Assembly: GCF_002077695.1 (NCBI RefSeq)
Contig: NZ_MWUE01000023.1
Location: 62,001-126,000 of the forward strand
Direction: 5' to 3'
Source: Pantoea latae
GTDB taxonomy: Bacteria > Pseudomonadota > Gammaproteobacteria > Enterobacterales > Enterobacteriaceae
DNA length: 64,000 nt
This document shows positions 56,838 to 64,000 of this stretch, one piece after another. Under the pieces are notes generated by a model, which had not been told where the DNA came from, searched no databases, and saw nothing but the letters and a program-made list of their open reading frames with translations. The translations under genes were made by a program, and so were the position numbers. Numbering within the stretch: position 1 is the first letter of the stretch; every line of letters begins with the position of its first letter.

Positions 56838-58055
56838 ATGAGCACGCAAAATATCAAAAAAATCGTACTGGCTTACTCTGGCGGTCTGGATACGTCCGCC
56901 ATTATTCCGTGGCTGAAAGAGAACTACGGCGGCTGTGAAGTAGTGGCGTTCGTGGCGGATATCGGCCAGGAGCGTAGCGATCTGGAAGGCGTGGAGAAGA
57001 AAGCGCTGCAGTCCGGCGCCTCTGAATGCCACGTGGTCGATCTGCGTGAAGAGTTTATCAGCGACTACGTTTACCCGGTGCTGCAGACCGGCGCGCTCTA
57101 TGAAGGCACCTATCTGCTGGGCACCTCAATGGCACGTCCGATTATCGCCAAAGCGCAGGTCGAACTGGCGCTGAAAGTGGGCGCGGACGCGCTGTGTCAC
57201 GGCGCGACCGGCAAGGGCAACGACCAGGTGCGTTTCGAAACCACCTACACCGCGCTGGCGCCGCAGCTGAAAGTGGTGGCGCCGTGGCGCGAATGGAACC
57301 TGCGTTCGCGTGAAGCGCTGCTCGACTATCTGAAAGAGCGCAATATTCCCACCACCGCGTCGCTGGAAAAAATCTACAGCCGCGATGAGAACGCCTGGCA
57401 TATCTCCACCGAAGGCGGCGTGCTGGAAAGCCCCGCTAATGCGCCGAACAAAGATTGCTGGGTATGGACCGTGGATCCGCTGGAGGCGCCGGATCAGCCG
57501 GAAAACGTCACCGTTACCGTGGAGAAAGGCCGCGTGGTTGCCGTGAACGGCGAAAGGCTGAGCCCGTTCCAGTGTCTGGAAGCGCTTAACGCCATTGGCG
57601 CGAAGCACGGCGTGGGCCGTATCGACATCGTGGAAAACCGTCTGGTCGGCATCAAGTCGCGCGGCTGCTACGAAACCCCTGGCGGCACCATTATGGTGAA
57701 TGCGCTGCGCGCGGTCGAACAGCTGGTGCTGGATCGCGACAGCTTTAAATGGCGCGAGCAGCTGGGCCATGAGATGTCCTACGTGGTGTACGACGGCCGC
57801 TGGTTTGCGCCGCTGCGTAAGTCTATCCAGGCGGCGGCCGAGTCGCTGGCCGAAGAGGTGAACGGCGAAGTGGTGCTGCAGCTCTATAAAGGTCAGGCGA
57901 CGGCGATTGAGAAGCGCTCCGCCAACAGCCTCTACTCGGAAGAGTTCGCCACCTTCGGCGAAGACGAGGTCTACGATCACCGTCACGCAGGCGGCTTTAT
58001 CCGTCTGTTCTCGCTCTCTTCGCGCATTCGCGCCTTGAACGAGCAGAAAAAGTAA
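56838..58055 (+). CDS. argG: Argininosuccinate synthase, short type
   Basis: A 405-residue ATP pyrophosphatase-fold enzyme joining citrulline and aspartate. The PP-loop [15 protein letters not shown] is at 12-26, with [13 protein letters not shown] and [11 protein letters not shown] further on. It is the roughly 400-residue form, unlike the E. coli K-12 ArgG of about 447 residues encoded elsewhere in that genome. Its place between argB and argH gives the argCBGH order that I associate with other enterobacterial groups, such as Yersinia and Erwinia relatives. Confidence 0.97.
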   Translation: MSTQNIKKIVLAYSGGLDTSAIIPWLKENYGGCEVVAFVADIGQERSDLEGVEKKALQSGASECHVVDLREEFISDYVYPVLQTGALYEGTYLLGTSMARPIIAKAQVELALKVGADALCHGATGKGNDQVRFETTYTALAPQLKVVAPWREWNLRSREALLDYLKERNIPTTASLEKIYSRDENAWHISTEGGVLESPANAPNKDCWVWTVDPLEAPDQPENVTVTVEKGRVVAVNGERLSPFQCLEALNAIGAKHGVGRIDIVENRLVGIKSRGCYETPGGTIMVNALRAVEQLVLDRDSFKWREQLGHEMSYVVYDGRWFAPLRKSIQAAAESLAEEVNGEVVLQLYKGQATAIEKRSANSLYSEEFATFGEDEVYDHRHAGGFIRLFSLSSRIRALNEQKK

Positions 58056-58060
58056 GCGTC

Positions 58061-58080
58061 GGCGAGGCGCGCGCCTCGCC
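58061..58080 (+). repeat. 20-bp perfect palindrome between argG and argH
   Basis: GGCGAGGCGCGCGCCTCGCC, 5 bp after the argG stop. As RNA it forms a very stable stem of 8 or more bp, with no T-run. It is probably an mRNA processing or stability element inside the operon. Confidence 0.65.
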
Positions 58081-58095
58081 CAACCAGATTTCGCA

Positions 58096-58116
58096 GAGGC
58101 GGCTTCGGGCCGCCTC
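58096..58116 (+). repeat. UUCG-type hairpin before argH
   Basis: GAGGCGGC, ttcgg, GCCGCCTC: an 8-bp stem closed by a UUCG-like loop, 27 bp before the argH start. Followed by CTGTTTAAGG rather than a T-run. Confidence 0.6.
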
Positions 58117-58143
58117 CTGTTTAAGGATTGTAAGGAGTTTCAC

Positions 58144-59517
58144 ATGGCACTTTGGGGCGGACGTTTTACCCAGGCAGCAGACCAACGTTTCAAACAGTTC
58201 AACGATTCGCTGCGCTTCGACTATCGTCTGGCGGAGCAGGATATTGTCGGCTCCATCGCCTGGTCCAAAGCGCTGGTGACGGTCAATGTGCTGAGCAGCG
58301 AAGAGCAGCAACAGCTGGAGCAGGCGCTCAATGCGCTGCTGGCCGAGGTGCAGGCCGATCCCGAGCAGATCCTGCAGAGCGACGCCGAAGATATTCACAG
58401 CTGGGTCGAAGGCCAGCTGATCGAGAAAGTCGGCGCGCTGGGCAAAAAGCTGCACACCGGCCGCAGCCGTAACGACCAGGTGGCGACCGATTTGAAACTC
58501 TGGTGCAAAGCGCAGGTCGAGGCGCTGCTGGGCGCCACGCGTGAGCTGCAGCAGGCGCTGGTGGCGACCGCCGAGGCGAATCAGGACGCGGTGATGCCGG
58601 GCTACACCCATCTGCAGCGCGCGCAGCCGGTGACCTTCGCCCACTGGTGCCTGGCCTATGTGGAAATGCTGGCGCGCGACGAAAGCCGCCTGCAGGACAC
58701 GCTGAAGCGCCTCGACGTCAGCCCACTTGGCTGCGGCGCGCTGGCGGGCACCGCCTACGCCATCGACCGCGAGCAGCTGGCTGGCTGGCTGGGCTTCGCC
58801 TCCGCCACGCGCAACAGCCTCGACACCGTCTCCGATCGCGATCACGTGCTGGAGCTGCTGGCCGACGCCTCTATCGGCATGGTGCACCTGTCGCGCTTTG
58901 CGGAAGATTTGATCTTCTTCAACACCGGCGAAGCGGGCTTCGTTGAGCTGTCCGACAAGGTCACCTCCGGTTCGTCGCTGATGCCGCAGAAGAAAAACCC
59001 GGACGCGCTGGAGCTGATCCGCGGCAAATGTGGCCGCGTGCAGGGCGCGCTGACCGGCATGATGATGACGCTGAAAGGGCTGCCGCTTGCCTACAACAAA
59101 GATATGCAGGAAGACAAAGAGGGGCTGTTCGACGCGCTCGACACCTGGCTGGACTGCCTGCATATGTCGGCGCTGGTGCTGGATGGCATTCAGGTGAAGC
59201 GTCCGCGCTGTCAGGAAGCGGCGGAGCAGGGCTACGCCAACTCCACCGAGCTGGCCGACTATCTGGTGGCGAAGGGCGTGCCTTTCCGCGAAGCGCACCA
59301 TATCGTGGGCGAAGCGGTGGTCGAGGCGATCAGGCAGGGCGTGGCGCTCGAGGCGCTGTCGCTGGCGCAGCTCAAGGCGTTCAGCGCGGCGATCGAGGAA
59401 GATGTCTATGCGGTGCTGGCGCTGCAGTCCTGTCTCGACAAACGTAACGCCAAAGGCGGCGTCGCGCCGCAGCAGGTGGCGTTTGCCATCACCGAAGCGA
59501 AAAAGCGTCTCGCCTGA
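58144..59517 (+). CDS. argH: Argininosuccinate lyase
   Basis: A 457-residue fumarase-superfamily lyase giving arginine and fumarate. The signature [20 protein letters not shown] lies at about 279-298, with catalytic Ser in the flexible loop; [12 protein letters not shown] and [12 protein letters not shown] are as in E. coli. AAGGAG precedes the start. Last gene of argCBGH; the hairpin after it has its T-run only in the opposite direction. Confidence 0.97.
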   Translation: MALWGGRFTQAADQRFKQFNDSLRFDYRLAEQDIVGSIAWSKALVTVNVLSSEEQQQLEQALNALLAEVQADPEQILQSDAEDIHSWVEGQLIEKVGALGKKLHTGRSRNDQVATDLKLWCKAQVEALLGATRELQQALVATAEANQDAVMPGYTHLQRAQPVTFAHWCLAYVEMLARDESRLQDTLKRLDVSPLGCGALAGTAYAIDREQLAGWLGFASATRNSLDTVSDRDHVLELLADASIGMVHLSRFAEDLIFFNTGEAGFVELSDKVTSGSSLMPQKKNPDALELIRGKCGRVQGALTGMMMTLKGLPLAYNKDMQEDKEGLFDALDTWLDCLHMSALVLDGIQVKRPRCQEAAEQGYANSTELADYLVAKGVPFREAHHIVGEAVVEAIRQGVALEALSLAQLKAFSAAIEEDVYAVLALQSCLDKRNAKGGVAPQQVAFAITEAKKRLA

Positions 59518-59526
59518 TCAGCAGGC

Positions 59527-59554
59527 AAAAAAAAGGCGGGCAACAGTTGCCCGC
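59527..59554 (-). terminator. Intrinsic terminator facing leftward, after argH
   Basis: On the minus strand GCGGGCAA, short loop, TTGCCCGC, then eight T (plus-strand A-run 59527-59534). It cannot serve argH, because no T-run follows on the plus strand. It implies a leftward transcript starting somewhere in the argH-oxyR spacer. Confidence 0.8.
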
Positions 59555-59820
59555 TAACCTCTAGCTTCGGAATTTCATTCTATTTTTATAGGCACATCAT
59601 CAAAGGATCAGCGCTCCCGGCTGACACAGTGATTCTTTTACGCTGACCAGCAGGTGCTCATCAGCGTCTGTTTCGCTTTGCTGCAGAATGGCCGGATAAA
59701 CGGCGAGACCGACTGCTTAGCGATCGCTCTGGCGGCGCTGAAATTCCTCCCGCGCAACGGGCTTAGCTTCCTGAGTTACCAGCCTATTTTCTACGTAAGA
59801 GCAAATCGCCTGAATTTGAT
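59527..59820 (-). ncRNA. Candidate OxyR-linked divergent RNA (oxyS position)
   Basis: A leftward transcript is suggested by three linked elements: an OxyR motif at 59856-59892, a -10-like AATAAT on the minus strand (59832-59827) at the distance expected for an activator-dependent promoter, and the intrinsic terminator at 59554-59527. The start near 59820 is a guess. In E. coli the sRNA OxyS is transcribed divergently from oxyR in this place. The predicted RNA (about 290 nt) is longer than OxyS (about 110 nt), and I see no clear primary-sequence match. Only very short start-to-stop frames occur in it. Confidence 0.45.
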
Positions 59821-59855
59821 GCGTGCATTATTCTGATCATTGCTTGATAGGGCTA

Positions 59856-59892
59856 ATCGTTCATTGCTATCCTATCTATCGCCACGGGCTAT
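59856..59892. promoter_or_regulatory. OxyR binding motif upstream of oxyR
   Basis: ATCG-N7-CTAT-N7-ATCG-N7-CTAT matches the OxyR tetramer pattern ATAG-N7-CTAT-N7-ATAG-N7-CTAT at 14 of 16 positions with exact spacing. It ends 19 bp before the oxyR ATG, so it would serve autoregulation and a divergent promoter. Confidence 0.75.
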
Positions 59893-59911
59893 CGTGGTCT
59901 GGAGGATAACA

Positions 59912-60829
59912 ATGAACATTCGCGATCTTGAATACCTGGTTTCGCTTGCCGAGCATCGCCACTTCCGCCGCGCGGCGGATGCGTGCCACGTCAGCCAGCC
60001 GACGCTAAGCGGACAAATCCGCAAGCTGGAAGATGAGCTGGGCGTGATGCTGCTAGAGCGGACCAGCCGTAAAGTGTTGTTCACCCAGGCGGGCATGCTG
60101 CTGGTCGATCAGGCGCGCACCGTGCTGCGGGAAGTTAAAGTCTTAAAAGAGATGGCGAGCCAGCAGGGCGAAGCGATGTCCGGCCCGCTGCATATCGGGC
60201 TGATCCCCACCACCGGCCCCTATCTGCTGCCGCAAATCATTCCGATGCTGCATAAGACCTTTCCCAAGCTGGAGATGTATCTGCACGAGGCACAGACGCA
60301 GCAGCTGCTGGCGCAGCTCGACAGCGGCAAGCTCGACTGTGCGATTCTGGCGCTGGTAAAAGAGAGCGAAGCCTTTATCGAGGTGCCGCTGTTCGACGAG
60401 CCGATGAAGCTGGCGATCTATCAGGATCACCCGTGGCACGATCGCGATCGCGTCCCGATGTCCGATCTGGCGGGCGAAAAGCTGTTAATGCTGGAGGATG
60501 GCCACTGTCTGCGCGATCAGGCGATGGGCTTCTGCTTTGAAGCGGGCGCTGACGAAGATACCCATTTCCGCGCCACCAGTCTGGAGACGCTGCGCAATAT
60601 GGTCGCGGCCGGAAGTGGCATCACGCTGCTGCCCGCGCTGGCAGTGCCGCAGGAACGCGTGCGCGACGGCGTGTGCTATCTGCCGTGCTATAAGCCTGTG
60701 CCGCAGCGCACCATCGCGCTGGTTTATCGTCCCGGTTCGCCTCTGCGCAGCCGCTATGAGCAGCTGGCAGAAGCGATTCGCACGCACATGCAGGGCTATC
60801 TCAACACCACCTTAAAACAGGCGGTTTAA
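59912..60829 (+). CDS. oxyR: Hydrogen peroxide sensor-regulator OxyR
   Basis: A 305-residue LysR-family regulator, same length as E. coli OxyR. The helix-turn-helix spans about 18-38 ([21 protein letters not shown]). Redox cysteines Cys199 and Cys208 stand in [17 protein letters not shown] and form the activating disulfide. I chose ATG 59912 ([10 protein letters not shown]) with GGAGGATAAC before it. It is tail-to-tail with sthA, overlapping by 18 bp. Confidence 0.98.
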   Translation: MNIRDLEYLVSLAEHRHFRRAADACHVSQPTLSGQIRKLEDELGVMLLERTSRKVLFTQAGMLLVDQARTVLREVKVLKEMASQQGEAMSGPLHIGLIPTTGPYLLPQIIPMLHKTFPKLEMYLHEAQTQQLLAQLDSGKLDCAILALVKESEAFIEVPLFDEPMKLAIYQDHPWHDRDRVPMSDLAGEKLLMLEDGHCLRDQAMGFCFEAGADEDTHFRATSLETLRNMVAAGSGITLLPALAVPQERVRDGVCYLPCYKPVPQRTIALVYRPGSPLRSRYEQLAEAIRTHMQGYLNTTLKQAV

Positions 60830-62212
60830 GCCATTCAGCGCGGCCACGCGATAGGCTTCGGCCATGGTGGGATAGTTAAAGGTGGTATTCACGAAGTACT
60901 CGATGGTGTTACCGCCGTTTTTCTGCTCCATAATCGCCTGGCCGATGTGAATGATCTCCGCCGCGCGTTCGCCAAAGCAGTGAATACCCAGGATCTCTTT
61001 GGTTTCGCGGTGGAACAGAATTTTCAGGCTGCCGACGTTCATGCCGACAATCTGCGCGCGCGCCAGATGCTTAAACTGCGCGCGGCCCACTTCGTAAGGC
61101 ACCTTCATCGCCGTCAGCTGCTGCTCGGTTTTGCCGACAGAGCTGATTTCCGGAATGGTATAAATACCGGTCGGGATATCCTCTACCAGATGCGCGCTGG
61201 CTTCTCCTTTGATAATCGCCTGCGCGGCGATGCGCCCCTGATCGTAGGCGGCTGAGGCCAGGCTTGGGTAGCCAATCACGTCGCCTACCGCATAGATGTG
61301 CGGCTGCGCGGTCTGATACATGCTGTTGACCTTCAGCAAACCGCGTCCGTCCGCCTCCAGCCCGACATTTTCCAGCGCCAGCGAGTCGGTGTTGCCGGTT
61401 CGGCCGTTGGCGTAGAGCAGGCAGTCCGCTTTCACCTTTTTGCCCGACTTCAGGTGCATAATCACGCCATCTTCCACGCCTTCGATTTTCTCAAACTCTT
61501 CGTTGTGGCGGATAACCACGCCGCTGTTCCAGAAGTGGTAAGAGAGCGAGTCGGACATCTCCTGATCGAGAAACGCCAGCAGGCGGTCACGGGTGTTGAT
61601 CAGATCGACCTTGACGTTCAGCCCGCGGAAAATCGACGCATACTCGCAGCCGATGACGCCCGCGCCGTAGATAATGACGTGGCCCGGCTCGTGGTGCAGA
61701 TTAAGGATAGAGTCGGAGTCGTAGATGCGCGGATGGGTAAAGTCGACGTCGGCCGGATGATAGGGACGCGATCCGCAGGCGATAACGAATTTTTCCGCCG
61801 TCAGGCGCTCGCGCGTGCCGTCGTAGTGTTCAACTTCAATGGTGTTGGCATCGATAAAGTGGGCGTTACCCTGAAACAGTTCGCAGCGGTTGCGCTCGTA
61901 GAAGCCCTGACGCATCGCGGTCTGCTGGCTGATAACGTTTTCCGTGTGGTTGAGGATATCGGCGAACGAGGAGCGCAGCAGGCGCGTGTGGTCGCTGTAA
62001 AGCGGGTTCTGGTTGAATTCAATAATGCGACTGACTGCATGGCGAAGCGCCTTGGAGGGAATGGTGCCCCAGTGGGTACAACCGCCGCCGATGTTATGGT
62101 AGCGTTCGATCACTGCGATGCGCGCTCCCTGCTTCACCAGGCCCATGGCTGCACCTTCACCTCCAGGACCGGAGCCAATCACGATGGCATCGTAATCGTA
62201 AGACTTTTGCAT
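60812..62212 (-). CDS. sthA: Soluble pyridine nucleotide transhydrogenase
   Basis: A 466-residue flavoprotein, same length as E. coli SthA, which mainly reoxidises NADPH with NAD. FAD-binding [20 protein letters not shown] is followed by [20 protein letters not shown], where the usual second redox Cys of disulfide reductases is replaced by Thr, typical of SthA. NAD-binding [15 protein letters not shown] and [18 protein letters not shown] are present. I chose ATG 62212 by alignment. Divergent from fabR. Confidence 0.97.
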   Translation of the reverse strand: MQKSYDYDAIVIGSGPGGEGAAMGLVKQGARIAVIERYHNIGGGCTHWGTIPSKALRHAVSRIIEFNQNPLYSDHTRLLRSSFADILNHTENVISQQTAMRQGFYERNRCELFQGNAHFIDANTIEVEHYDGTRERLTAEKFVIACGSRPYHPADVDFTHPRIYDSDSILNLHHEPGHVIIYGAGVIGCEYASIFRGLNVKVDLINTRDRLLAFLDQEMSDSLSYHFWNSGVVIRHNEEFEKIEGVEDGVIMHLKSGKKVKADCLLYANGRTGNTDSLALENVGLEADGRGLLKVNSMYQTAQPHIYAVGDVIGYPSLASAAYDQGRIAAQAIIKGEASAHLVEDIPTGIYTIPEISSVGKTEQQLTAMKVPYEVGRAQFKHLARAQIVGMNVGSLKILFHRETKEILGIHCFGERAAEIIHIGQAIMEQKNGGNTIEYFVNTTFNYPTMAEAYRVAALNGLNRLF

Positions 62213-62405
62213 ACCAGTACGTCCTATGTTTCTATACATTTTTACAACGAGATTCTAACATCTCGCCGCGCACATCTGAATTCTAACAGCGAAATTCCCC
62301 ACGGTTTGACAAAGCGTGAGGTTCACAGGCAGTCACAAACTTTGGCCTCTTGTACGCTGAAAAGTTTGTTATAGTGCCCCTCTAACTTGTCACAAGGCAG
62401 AGAGA

Positions 62406-63050
62406 ATGGGCGTCAGAGCGCAACAAAAAGAACGTACAAGACGTACGCTGATCGAAGCGGCATTTAGCCAGCTCAGCGCCGAGCGCAGTTTCGCCAGTTT
62501 AAGTTTGCGTGAGGTGGCCAGGGAGGCCGGTATCGCGCCCACCTCTTTTTATCGTCATTTTAAAGATGTTGATGAGCTTGGTTTGACCATGGTCGACGAG
62601 AGCGGTTTGATGCTGCGCCAGCTGATGCGCCAGGCGCGTCAGCGCATCGCCAAGGGCGGCAGCATTATCAAAACCTCGGTCTCTACCTTTATGGAGTTCA
62701 TCGGCAACAATCCTAACGCGTTTCGGCTGCTGCTGCGCGAGCGTTCCGGCACCTCCGCCGCGTTTCGCGCCGCCGTAGCGCGTGAGATCCAACACTTTAT
62801 CGCCGAACTGGCGGATTACCTTGAGGTCGAAAATCGCATGCCGCGCAGCTTTACCGAGGCGCAGGCGGAAGCGATGGTGACCATTGTTTTTAGCGCAGGC
62901 GCGGAGGCGCTGGATGTGGATATTGAGCAGCGCCGCAGGCTGGAGGATCGCCTGGTGCTGCAGCTGCGCATGATCGCCAAAGGCGCTTATTACTGGTATC
63001 GCCGCGAGCAGGAACGTCTGGCGGTCACCCTGGAAAAACCCGAAGAGTAA
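62406..63050 (+). CDS. fabR: Unsaturated fatty acid synthesis repressor FabR
   Basis: A 214-residue TetR-family repressor that adjusts fabB and fabA expression to the unsaturated:saturated acyl balance. The helix-turn-helix ([20 protein letters not shown]) and ligand domain ([33 protein letters not shown]) are almost identical to E. coli FabR. The gene order sthA, fabR, yijD, trmA is also the E. coli order. yijD follows after 17 bp. Confidence 0.97.
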   Translation: MGVRAQQKERTRRTLIEAAFSQLSAERSFASLSLREVAREAGIAPTSFYRHFKDVDELGLTMVDESGLMLRQLMRQARQRIAKGGSIIKTSVSTFMEFIGNNPNAFRLLLRERSGTSAAFRAAVAREIQHFIAELADYLEVENRMPRSFTEAQAEAMVTIVFSAGAEALDVDIEQRRRLEDRLVLQLRMIAKGAYYWYRREQERLAVTLEKPEE

Positions 63051-63067
63051 ACGATAAGGATAATGCC

Positions 63068-63424
63068 ATGACACAACCGACTTCCCGCGATAAAGGCACG
63101 CTGCTGCTGGCTTTTATTACTGGTTTAGCGATTAACGGCTCATTTTCCGTGCTGTTTAGCGCCTTTGTTCCTTTTTCTATCTTTCCCATTATCGCCCTGG
63201 GTCTGGCGGTCTGGAGCCTGCACCAGCGCTATCTGAACCGCAATATGCCGGACGGCATGCCGGGTCTGGCGGCGGCCTTTTTCCTGCTGGGCATTCTGGT
63301 GTATAGCGCGCTGGTGCGCGCCGAATATCCCGATATCGGCTCTAACTTTATTCCGACGCTGCTGATGGTGGCGCTGGTGTTCTGGATCGGCGTGAAGATG
63401 AAGCGTCGTAAGAACAACGACTGA
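63068..63424 (+). CDS. yijD: Inner-membrane protein YijD (DUF1422)
   Basis: A 118-residue protein with four hydrophobic segments (about 12-32, 34-50, 66-82 and 92-110) and a basic C-terminus KMKRRKNND. It matches E. coli YijD. Function unknown. Co-transcribed with fabR and followed by a terminator that can work in both directions. Confidence 0.92.
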   Translation: MTQPTSRDKGTLLLAFITGLAINGSFSVLFSAFVPFSIFPIIALGLAVWSLHQRYLNRNMPDGMPGLAAAFFLLGILVYSALVRAEYPDIGSNFIPTLLMVALVFWIGVKMKRRKNND

Positions 63425-63430
63425 CAAACA

Positions 63431-63458
63431 AAAACGGGAACCTGAGGTTCCCGTTTTG
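63431..63458. terminator. Bidirectional terminator of fabR-yijD and trmA
   Basis: AAAACGGGAACC, tga loop, GGTTCCCGTTTT. A- and T-runs flank both sides, so it can stop rightward and leftward transcripts. Confidence 0.88.
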
Positions 63459-63476
63459 CCAGGGCTGATCGTGCCG

Positions 63477-63585
63477 ACGCAGGTGGTGTGGACGGATCGC
63501 AAAGTCGCTTAACGCATCCATGCTCGCTCGGCCCGCGCCTTCCCTGGCGCGGGACGCTTTGCTCTTCCGTCCACACCACCTGCGT
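63477..63585. repeat. 109-bp intergenic element with 20-bp inverted ends
   Basis: ACGCAGGTGGTGTGGACGGA (63477-63496) and its exact reverse complement (63566-63585) bracket 69 bp. Inside, CCCGCGCC/GGCGCGGG forms a second hairpin and GCAAAG/CTTTGC can pair. The left part contains copy 2 of the 44-bp repeat. It lies 6 bp after the trmA stop. There is no coding capacity, and I saw no target-site duplication. Confidence 0.75.
63495..63538 (+). repeat. Intergenic repeat, copy 2
   Basis: A 44-bp segment starting GATCGCAAAGTCGCT and ending TGCTCGCTCGGCCCGCGC, 38 of 44 positions shared with 18987-19029. Like copy 1 it lies in a spacer between convergent genes. Confidence 0.75.
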
Positions 63586-63591
63586 TTTAAG

Positions 63592-64000
63592 TTATTCTGC
63601 GGCTTGCTTGCGCGTCAGCCAGACGCCGCACTCCATATGGTGCGTATAGGGGAACTGATCGAACAGCGCCAGGCGCGAAATCTGATGCGTCTGCGCCAGC
63701 GTCCGCAGGTTGTCGCACAGCGTGTCGGGATTGCAGGAAATATAAAGGATGCGCGGATAGGCCTGCACCATCTTCACCGTCTCTTCATCCAGCCCGCTGC
63801 GCGGCGGATCGACGAAAATGGTTTCGCACTCATAGCTCTTCAGATCGATACCCTGTAAGCGGTTAAAGCTGCGCACGCCGTTCATCGCCTGGGTAAACTC
63901 TTCCGCCGCCATGCGGATAATCTGCACGTTATCGATCTGGTTGGCGTCGATATTGAACTGCGCCGCCGCCACCGACGGCTTGGCGATTTCGGTCGCCAGC
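63592..64000 (-). CDS. trmA: tRNA (uracil-5-)-methyltransferase, 5' part outside window
   Basis: The C-terminal 135 residues of TrmA, which makes ribothymidine at U54 of tRNA. The catalytic loop [15 protein letters not shown] carries the nucleophilic cysteine, [14 protein letters not shown] is the SAM-domain motif IV, and [16 protein letters not shown] holds the general-base Glu. The frame stays open to the right edge. Its place next to yijD matches E. coli. Confidence 0.96.
   Translation of the reverse strand, partial: LATEIAKPSVAAAQFNIDANQIDNVQIIRMAAEEFTQAMNGVRSFNRLQGIDLKSYECETIFVDPPRSGLDEETVKMVQAYPRILYISCNPDTLCDNLRTLAQTHQISRLALFDQFPYTHHMECGVWLTRKQAAE

Noticed and set aside
59600..59827. 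Minus-strand frame of two roughly 37-codon pieces separated by one TAA in the argH-oxyR spacer, considered as a decayed gene
   Set aside because: No start codon with a ribosome site, no family resemblance, and such lengths occur by chance in GC-rich DNA. The noncoding RNA reading explains the terminator better.
59654..59836. A 60-codon plus-strand frame upstream of oxyR
   Set aside because: No ribosome site and no recognisable sequence, and it runs through the putative divergent promoter.
1..64000. CRISPR arrays, insertion sequences, integrase genes and prophage modules
   Set aside because: No regularly spaced repeats, no transposase or integrase motifs and no phage structural genes were seen on either strand.

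Overview
The window is a stretch of enterobacterial chromosome, GC-rich and densely coding. Almost every housekeeping protein reads as a close relative of its Escherichia coli counterpart, often with identical length (XylR 392, XylF 330, XylA 440, GlyQ 303, GlyS 689, MtlD 382, Ppc 883, OxyR 305, SthA 466 residues). Gene order is only partly E. coli-like. Argininosuccinate synthase of the short type sits inside an argCBGH operon, a 2-ketogluconate operon is present, and the formate dehydrogenase O catalytic subunit carries cysteine where E. coli has selenocysteine. Together these suggest an Erwiniaceae-type bacterium (Pantoea, Mixta or Erwinia); that placement is inference. I saw no tRNA, rRNA, insertion sequence, prophage or CRISPR array.

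Layout. 1-3923 (minus): an apparent small-molecule biosynthetic operon (PP-loop ATPase, ATP-grasp ligase, free-standing class II glutaminase, 2OG/Fe(II)-type oxygenase running off the left edge), with a MocR-type regulator divergent from it (4139-5578). 5615-12179: avtA, then a ptxS-kguE-kguK-kguT-ghrB ketogluconate block with a perfect LacI-family operator. 12250-18953: orphan LacI regulator, yiaD, tag, two unrecognised envelope proteins, dnaT-dnaC and an orphan ROK regulator. 19064-20680: mqo. 21036-29139: the xylose locus xylR-xylHGF / xylAB with conserved XylR and CRP sites. 29239-34892: a cysteine hydrolase plus GlxA-type regulator, wecH, and glyQS. 35042-35741: an AT-rich toxin-antitoxin pair. 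35882-43252: yibF, fdoGHI-fdhE and fdhD. 43437-50612: sodA, a VirK/YbjX protein, yibL, mtlADR and yiaF. 50765-59517: ppc, argE and argCBGH. 59912-64000: oxyR, sthA, fabR, yijD and partial trmA, in the E. coli order.

How the genes work together. Carbon entry dominates: xylose (ABC import, isomerase, kinase), mannitol (PTS, dehydrogenase, repressor) and 2-ketogluconate each have a dedicated regulator beside them. Respiratory and redox functions (Mqo, formate dehydrogenase O, SodA, OxyR, SthA) and arginine synthesis make up most of the rest. Regulatory sites that can be read directly include ARG boxes, XylR/CRP sites, a CRP array before mtlA, an ArcA-like box before mqo, and a 14/16 OxyR motif before oxyR.

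Most worth a second look: the biosynthetic operon at the left edge; an OxyR-motif-linked divergent transcription unit ending in an intrinsic terminator at the position oxyS occupies in E. coli; the Sec196-to-Cys change in FdoG; a two-copy intergenic repeat, one copy of which lies inside a 109-bp element with 20-bp perfect inverted ends; and the toxin-antitoxin island.
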